This document shows positions 6,705 through 9,622 of a DNA stretch of 9,622 bases, piece after piece. The notes under the pieces were generated by a model. That model worked only from the letters and a program-made list of their open reading frames with translations. It had not been told where the DNA came from and did not search any database. Position numbers and translations under genes: made by a program. Origin of the DNA: Alkalibacterium iburiense (GTDB taxonomy: Bacteria > Bacillota > Bacilli > Lactobacillales > Carnobacteriaceae_A); NCBI RefSeq assembly GCF_039521845.1, contig NZ_BAAACW010000132.1, forward strand, positions 1 to 9,622, written 5' to 3'. Numbering within the stretch: position 1 is the stretch's first letter; every line of letters begins with the position of its first letter.

Positions 6705-6716
6705 ATTCAATTGAAT
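6705..6716. repeat. 12-bp perfect palindrome in the ftsH 5' untranslated region
   Basis: ATTCAATTGAAT is a perfect palindrome ending five bases before the ftsH Shine-Dalgarno sequence. It could be a dimeric regulator site or simply chance in AT-rich DNA; no family consensus is recognised. Confidence 0.3.
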
Positions 6717-6757
6717 TTGTTTAATATTATACTGGCATTATTTTCATGCACTTTATC

Positions 6758-6786
6758 ATACTACCATACTTGACTTTCTTTGACTA
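6758..6786 (-). promoter_or_regulatory. Candidate ftsH promoter overlapped by the CtsR box
   Basis: Minus strand: TAGTCA (6786-6781), 17-base spacer, TAGTAT (6763-6758) with TGG just before it as an extended -10. An alternative -10, TATGAT at 6760-6755, overlaps it. A perfect TATAAT at 6731-6726 lacks a usable -35. The predicted start is near 6751, giving a leader of about 60 bases. Confidence 0.5.
6769..6785 (-). promoter_or_regulatory. CtsR operator (heat-shock repressor box)
   Basis: The minus strand reads AGTCAAAGAAAGTCAAG. The CtsR consensus is the direct heptad repeat RGTCAAA-NAN-RGTCAAA, and only the last base differs. It covers the -35 and spacer of the candidate ftsH promoter, the usual place for repression by CtsR, which controls clp genes in Firmicutes. 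CtsR control of ftsH has been reported in Lactobacillus plantarum, as I recall. Binding here is inferred from the motif. Confidence 0.78.
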
Positions 6787-6811
6787 TGAATTTTGTTTGA
6801 TCTTTGTTTAC

Positions 6812-6835
6812 TTATAGTAAGAAAGCTGTCGTCAT
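6812..6835 (-). CDS. Seven-codon mini-ORF (possible leader peptide MTTAFLL)
   Basis: An ATG at 6835 opens a seven-residue frame, MTTAFLL, ending at TAA (6814-6812). It has a near-ideal ribosome site, AAGGAG (6846-6841), five bases upstream, better than those of several real genes in the window. It lies 28 bases after the hpt stop and upstream of the CtsR-overlapped ftsH promoter, so only read-through transcripts from hpt would contain it. The Shine-Dalgarno bases can pair with the hpt stop region. It could be a leader peptide, a coupling device, the remnant of a lost gene, or chance. No homology can be claimed. Confidence 0.3.
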   Translation of the reverse strand: MTTAFLL

Positions 6836-6838
6836 GAT

Positions 6839-6865
6839 AACTCCTTACCTATACAGATAAAGGTT
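6839..6865 (-). promoter_or_regulatory. Possible hairpin sequestering the mini-ORF Shine-Dalgarno sequence
   Basis: On the minus strand AAC-CTTTATC (6865-6856) can pair with GGTAAGG-A-GTT (6849-6839) across a TGTATA loop: ten pairs, two of them G.U, with one bulged A. The 5' arm overlaps the hpt stop codon and the 3' arm contains AAGGAG, so ribosomes finishing hpt would open it. Stability was judged by eye only. Confidence 0.3.
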
Positions 6866-7400
6866 ACTTGTAAATCTCAGGTTTTAAAACCCCAATAAAG
6901 GGAAGGTTACGGTAATTTTCAATGTAGTCCAAGCCGTACCCAACCACAAAGGCATCAGGTATCGTGAAGCCAATCCAGTCAGCTTCTATGTCTTTTTTAC
7001 GACCTGACGGTTTATCTAATAAAGTCACTATTTTGACTGATTCAGCTTTTCTATACTTGAATAAATCTTTTAAGTAAGAAAGAGTGCCGCCTGTATCTAT
7101 GATGTCTTCAACAAAAACGACATGTCGCCCTTCTACATTAGTATCCAGATCTTTCAATATTTTGACTTCTCCTGAAGATACCAGCTCACTGCCGTAGCTA
7201 GAGACGTCCATAAAATCAATTTCCAGATAGATGTTCATTTCTTTTATTAAGTCTGCCATAAAAGGCATTCCGCCTTTTAATACACAAACAAGTAAAGGGT
7301 TTTTATCTTTATATTCTTCAGCTAAGATTTCTCCTAATTCTTTCACTTTGTTTTTGATTTCTTCTTCAGAAATTAATATACTCTCCATGTCCTTCTTCAT
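6864..7400 (-). CDS. hpt: Hypoxanthine(-guanine) phosphoribosyltransferase
   Basis: Purine salvage enzyme that joins hypoxanthine or guanine to PRPP, giving IMP or GMP; cytosolic, typically tetrameric. With 178 residues it has the family's usual size. Visible motifs are VLKGGMPFMADL (PPi-binding loop, about 40-51), the flexible-loop SSYG (67-70), the PRPP signature VVFVEDIIDTGGTL (94-107, with the catalytic Asp of the EDxxD element), DKPSGR (129-134, purine-contacting Lys), and YRNLPFIGVLKPE near the C-terminus. The open frame extends 17 codons further to an ATG at 7451 that overlaps the tilS stop as ATGA, but that site has no Shine-Dalgarno. The ATG at 7400 has AAAGGAG eight bases upstream and gives a normal N-terminus, so it is chosen. 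It sits directly after tilS, a conserved pairing (fused in Listeria), and is probably on one transcript with it. Confidence 0.95.
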   Translation of the reverse strand: MKKDMESILISEEEIKNKVKELGEILAEEYKDKNPLLVCVLKGGMPFMADLIKEMNIYLEIDFMDVSSYGSELVSSGEVKILKDLDTNVEGRHVVFVEDIIDTGGTLSYLKDLFKYRKAESVKIVTLLDKPSGRKKDIEADWIGFTIPDAFVVGYGLDYIENYRNLPFIGVLKPEIYK

Positions 7401-7447
7401 TTTAAAGTCTCCTTTTTTAAAATATAACGTGTTTTTTATTGTTTCAT

Positions 7448-8851
7448 TCATTTTTTTTCGTACACAAGTACGTAGCTTATTGTATCAGTTAAAGGATCGA
7501 GTGACAACGCTGATTCTTTATAGTTGATAACCCAAATGACTTTACCAGAATTATCTTCGATTATCCATGCTCGGTTTCTTTCTAACATAGGAACTTTCTG
7601 ATCTATAAAAATGTCCTTCACTTTTTTACTTCCATTCGATCCTTTTAATGACAGTCTATCTCCATCTTTCCTATGCCGAGCTGTAAGTGGGAAAGAGATA
7701 GCATCTTTATTTAAAAAAACAGCTTGGCTAGTCTCTGACCTCATTTGTTCATATAGTGAAGGGGAAAACAAACCAATTTTTTCATTTTCATTTAAACTCA
7801 CCCACTTGTTAAGTGAATAAATAGGGATCCCTTTTTCTACTAATGGAGAAGGCTGATTCCCTTTTTTTTGTTTTTGTTTAATCACACATTGATTGTAGAC
7901 TCTTTCAGCAATGAGGTCATTGGGTAAATCAAAAGAGGAATGAGGGGACCCTTTTTCCAACCAGTCAATGAGTAAATCTAAATGGGTTTGTTTTATTATA
8001 TAGGATTCGGAGTCATTCCACTTTAAAAAGGCATCATTTAATACACTTTTTCTCATTGACCTTTTCAGGGTCATAAAATCAGGTATCTCTATTCTTATCT
8101 CTTCTTCAGTCAAATCTATCGTTTTTTCTCTTTCTTTATGAATGAGAGGAGCAAGCAGCTCTAATACAGCGGCTATATCATTTGAAAAAGATAGAATATG
8201 TTTTTCAATCGCCTGATTTTCTTCTTTTAATAAAGGAAGGATTTTGTTTCTGAATCGGTTTCTTGAATAATCTAGCGAAGCATTCGATTCGTCTTCTCTC
8301 CACTCCAGCCCGTTTTCTTGGGCATGGCGGATGATTTCCTTTTTTGAAAAAGGGAGTAGAAGGCGTAATACAGTTGTTCTGCCGGACTTTCTCATTTCAG
8401 GGATGCCTGTGAGCTCTTCTAACGTGCCTCCTCTAGCCCACCTCATCAAAATCGTTTCGACTTGGTCATCTTGATGATGAGCTGTTAAAACATGGGAGCT
8501 GTTTTCTTTTTCAGCTACCTCAGAAAAGAATTGATACCGCACATCTCTTGCCGCTTTTTCAATTCCTGTATCCGGATGATTGTCTTGGTGCCATTGGTAA
8601 ACATGTAATGGGGTTTGTGATTGATTCGCTAAGTGTCGAATAAAGGCTTCTTCTTCATCAGATTCTCCCCTTAGGTGGTGATTAATATGTGCGATGACGA
8701 GTTTCGGTTTGTACTCCTGTGGCAAATGAGTGAGTAAATCGAATAAGACAATCGAATCCACACCGCCCGATACCGCGACAATTACTGGATCCCTTGGTTT
8801 CCAGTATAGTCTTTCTTTCACATGGTCTTTAAAGGCTTCATAGAGCGTCAC
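7448..8851 (-). CDS. tilS: tRNA(Ile)-lysidine synthetase
   Basis: Attaches lysine to C34 of the CAU-anticodon tRNA-Ile using ATP, switching the tRNA from Met to Ile identity and AUG to AUA decoding; normally essential. The 467-residue length is typical of the long Firmicutes form. The PP-loop SGGVDS (28-33) binds ATP. Further N-terminal motifs are AHINHHLRGESDEEEAF (54-70), TAHHQDDQVETILMR (123-137) and DESNASLDYSRNRFRNKILP (187-206). The middle domain is variable. The C-terminal domain is marked by RHRKDGDRL and KKVKDIFIDQKVP (about 390-420). The start is GTG at 8851 with AGGTG five bases upstream. The S1-protein terminator lies just upstream, so a promoter is needed in 8852-8903; TATAAT at 8899-8894 is a candidate -10 with no clear -35. 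Its TGA overlaps an ATG of the upstream-extended hpt frame. Confidence 0.95.
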   Translation of the reverse strand: MTLYEAFKDHVKERLYWKPRDPVIVAVSGGVDSIVLFDLLTHLPQEYKPKLVIAHINHHLRGESDEEEAFIRHLANQSQTPLHVYQWHQDNHPDTGIEKAARDVRYQFFSEVAEKENSSHVLTAHHQDDQVETILMRWARGGTLEELTGIPEMRKSGRTTVLRLLLPFSKKEIIRHAQENGLEWREDESNASLDYSRNRFRNKILPLLKEENQAIEKHILSFSNDIAAVLELLAPLIHKEREKTIDLTEEEIRIEIPDFMTLKRSMRKSVLNDAFLKWNDSESYIIKQTHLDLLIDWLEKGSPHSSFDLPNDLIAERVYNQCVIKQKQKKGNQPSPLVEKGIPIYSLNKWVSLNENEKIGLFSPSLYEQMRSETSQAVFLNKDAISFPLTARHRKDGDRLSLKGSNGSKKVKDIFIDQKVPMLERNRAWIIEDNSGKVIWVINYKESALSLDPLTDTISYVLVYEKK

Positions 8852-8896
8852 GAAATCACCTGCTTTATACGTAGTCTAGTATTCATTCTATGTATT

Positions 8897-8933
8897 ATAA
8901 ATAAAAGGGTTCAGGGACACCCCTAAACCCTTT
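8897..8933 (-). terminator. Rho-independent terminator after the S1-domain protein gene
   Basis: AAAGGGTTTAGGG pairs with CCCTGAACCCTTT on the minus strand, 13 bp around a GTGT tetraloop (8904-8933). It is followed by TATTTAT, giving a U-rich end TTTTATTTAT. One pair is G.U on the minus-strand RNA but C.A on the plus, so the structure favours leftward transcripts. It lies 21 bases after the stop. Confidence 0.88.
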
Positions 8934-8954
8934 ATTGATATCTATTGAATTAGC

Positions 8955-9395
8955 TTACGATTTTCTTCCGCCACGTCCGCCGCGTTTATTTTCTGTATTG
9001 CGCTTGAGAGATGTTAAGCGGTCTTCACTATCTTTTAAGAAAGAACTCATTAATGAATCAAAATCTTGCTTTTTATTTTGCTGTTGTCCTCTGTTACTAG
9101 GAGAGTGACTACGACGTTCACGATTAGGTGTTGGTTTTTTGGAAGTTTCTTCAGCAGGTTTCTCTTGAGCTTTACGGATAGATAGACCAATTTTTCCGTC
9201 ATTTGCTATTGATAAAACTTTCACTGTTACTTTCTGTCCAACTTCTAGTTCCTCATTGATGTTTTCTACGTAACTATCTGAGACTTCGCTAATGTGCACT
9301 AACCCAGTTTTATTATCGCCTAAATCAATAAATGCGCCAAAATTAGCAATCCCCGTAACTTTACCTTCTACTTTACTTCCAACTTCAATTGACAT
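8955..9395 (-). CDS. yabR: S1-domain RNA-binding protein (YabR-like)
   Basis: A 146-residue cytosolic protein with one S1 RNA-binding domain (about 5-76; GxKVEGKVTGIANFGAFIDL and GLVHISEVSDSYV are its hallmarks) and a basic, low-complexity tail. The tail contains DFDSLMSSFLKDSEDRL (about 111-127), a conserved block of this family, and ends in GGRGGRKS, a likely nonspecific RNA contact. It belongs to the general stress-protein-13/YabR group, found next to divIC and tilS in Firmicutes and proposed to act on ribosomes or RNA; its exact role is unsettled. The frame opens at an ATG at 9443, but that codon lies just upstream of the promoter's -10 and cannot be transcribed from it. The ATG at 9395 gives the usual MSIEVG start. 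Its AGGAGG (9414-9409) is 13 bases away, longer than normal. Confidence 0.88.
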   Translation of the reverse strand: MSIEVGSKVEGKVTGIANFGAFIDLGDNKTGLVHISEVSDSYVENINEELEVGQKVTVKVLSIANDGKIGLSIRKAQEKPAEETSKKPTPNRERRSHSPSNRGQQQNKKQDFDSLMSSFLKDSEDRLTSLKRNTENKRGGRGGRKS

Positions 9396-9429
9396 ATTTT
9401 CTAATGTTCCTCCTAATATATTTGGAGTA

Positions 9430-9458
9430 ATTATACCATACAAATGGGTTGGAATAAA
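9430..9458 (-). promoter_or_regulatory. Promoter of the S1-domain protein gene (extended -10)
   Basis: Minus strand: consensus -10 TATAAT (9435-9430) preceded by TGG; a weak -35 TTTATT (9458-9453) at a 17-base spacer. The predicted start is near 9423, leaving a leader of about 28 bases that includes AGGAGG. Confidence 0.7.
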
Positions 9459-9494
9459 GTTTAATTGGACATTTGGTCATCTTTTGTGTTAATT

Positions 9495-9514
9495 GTTCGC
9501 CTTTTTAGGCTAAC
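9495..9514. other. Short hairpin upstream of the S1-protein promoter
   Basis: GTTCGCCT and AGGCTAAC pair around TTTT with one internal mismatch. Neither strand has a following U-tract, so it is not a standard terminator. The rest of 9459-9584 shows no recognisable gene. Confidence 0.3.
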
Positions 9515-9584
9515 TAATCAGATGATTCGTTTTCTTCTTCCATTTCTCGGGAGTTTAACAGCTGGAATCAATAAAAAGTGACAC

Positions 9585-9610
9585 AAAGCCTGTTATGGCT
9601 TTATTTTTTT
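9585..9610. terminator. Terminator-like hairpin near the right edge, possibly bidirectional
   Basis: AAAGCC (9585-9590) pairs with GGCTTT (9597-9602) around TGTTAT. On the plus strand it is followed by A and seven T (9603-9610), a good intrinsic-terminator end. On the minus strand the tail is GTGTCACTTTTT, poorer but U-rich after a few bases. Since every other gene here runs leftward, its main role may be to end the gene entering from the right edge, with the A-tract on the other side. A rightward transcript ending here is not excluded. Confidence 0.6.
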
Positions 9611-9622
9611 GTCAAATTTGAT
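9602..9622 (-). CDS. Possible C-terminal end of an upstream gene (divIC expected by gene order)
   Basis: Only about six codons are visible. One minus-strand frame ends ..SNLTKK-stop (TAA at 9604-9602), directly abutting the hairpin, as stop codons before terminators often do. A second frame ends ..IKFDKKIKP-stop at 9595-9593. In related genomes divIC, a septum-formation gene, precedes the S1-domain gene, but this stub is too short to identify. Confidence 0.2.

Noticed and set aside
6704..6835. Mini-ORF MTTAFLL as the head of a decayed longer gene reading through its stop
   Set aside because: The frame continues with only two further stops over about 36 codons, but the number of stops is not lower than expected by chance in AT-rich DNA, and the CtsR box and promoter occupy the same stretch.
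9396..9443. ATG at 9443 as the true start of the S1-domain protein
   Set aside because: It lies immediately upstream of the TATAAT -10 and would not be in the mRNA; the extra 16 residues do not fit the family N-terminus.
9292..9492. Plus-strand 66-residue frame opposite the S1 protein and its promoter
   Set aside because: It mirrors the S1 domain and runs through the promoter; no Shine-Dalgarno sequence. It does not reach the hairpin at 9585.
1..9622. CRISPR array, insertion sequence, toxin-antitoxin or defence system
   Set aside because: No regularly spaced repeats, transposase, terminal inverted repeats or unexplained multi-gene block; the window is filled by conserved housekeeping genes.

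Overview
The window is a low-GC stretch from a Gram-positive bacterium, most likely a lactic acid bacterium of order Lactobacillales. A Carnobacteriaceae-type genus is my guess, not something the sequence proves. The grounds are AT-rich DNA, strong AGGAGG-type ribosome binding sites, a CtsR-type heat-shock operator, an rRNA leader of the Bacillus/Lactobacillales type, and the conserved gene order S1-domain protein, tilS, hpt, ftsH, hslO, lysS, rRNA operon. All protein genes are on the minus strand, so the locus reads from right to left.

Layout in reading order. At the right edge (9622-9396) there is an uncertain gene tail, a small hairpin and the promoter of an S1-domain RNA-binding protein (8955-9395), which ends at its own terminator. 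Next come tilS (7448-8851, tRNA-Ile lysidine synthetase) and hpt (6864-7400, hypoxanthine phosphoribosyltransferase), tightly linked. A 173-base gap holds a seven-codon mini-ORF with a strong Shine-Dalgarno sequence and, further along, a CtsR operator overlapping a candidate ftsH promoter. Then come ftsH (4516-6690, membrane AAA protease), a hairpin without a good U-tract, hslO (3523-4407, Hsp33 redox chaperone), and lysS (1927-3429, lysyl-tRNA synthetase) with a strong terminator. Last is an AI-2E-family membrane protein (497-1771) with a long terminator.

The left 420 bases hold no protein gene. They are the control region of an rRNA operon whose 16S gene should begin just left of base 1. 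There are three tandem near-consensus promoters, all with 17-base spacers, followed by hairpins and a boxA antitermination element. A cre-like CcpA site lies between the second and third promoters.

Functionally this is a housekeeping block for translation (LysS, TilS, S1 protein, rRNA), purine salvage (Hpt) and protein quality control (FtsH, Hsp33). I see no mobile element, CRISPR array, defence system or clearly new biological system. The points most worth a second look are regulatory: the CtsR box before ftsH, the cre-like site inside the rRNA promoter array, the mini-ORF between hpt and ftsH, and the packing of the AI-2E terminator against the first rRNA promoter. Several start codons are best placed downstream of the longest open frame (lysS, hslO, ftsH, hpt, S1 protein), and the reasons are given in each entry.
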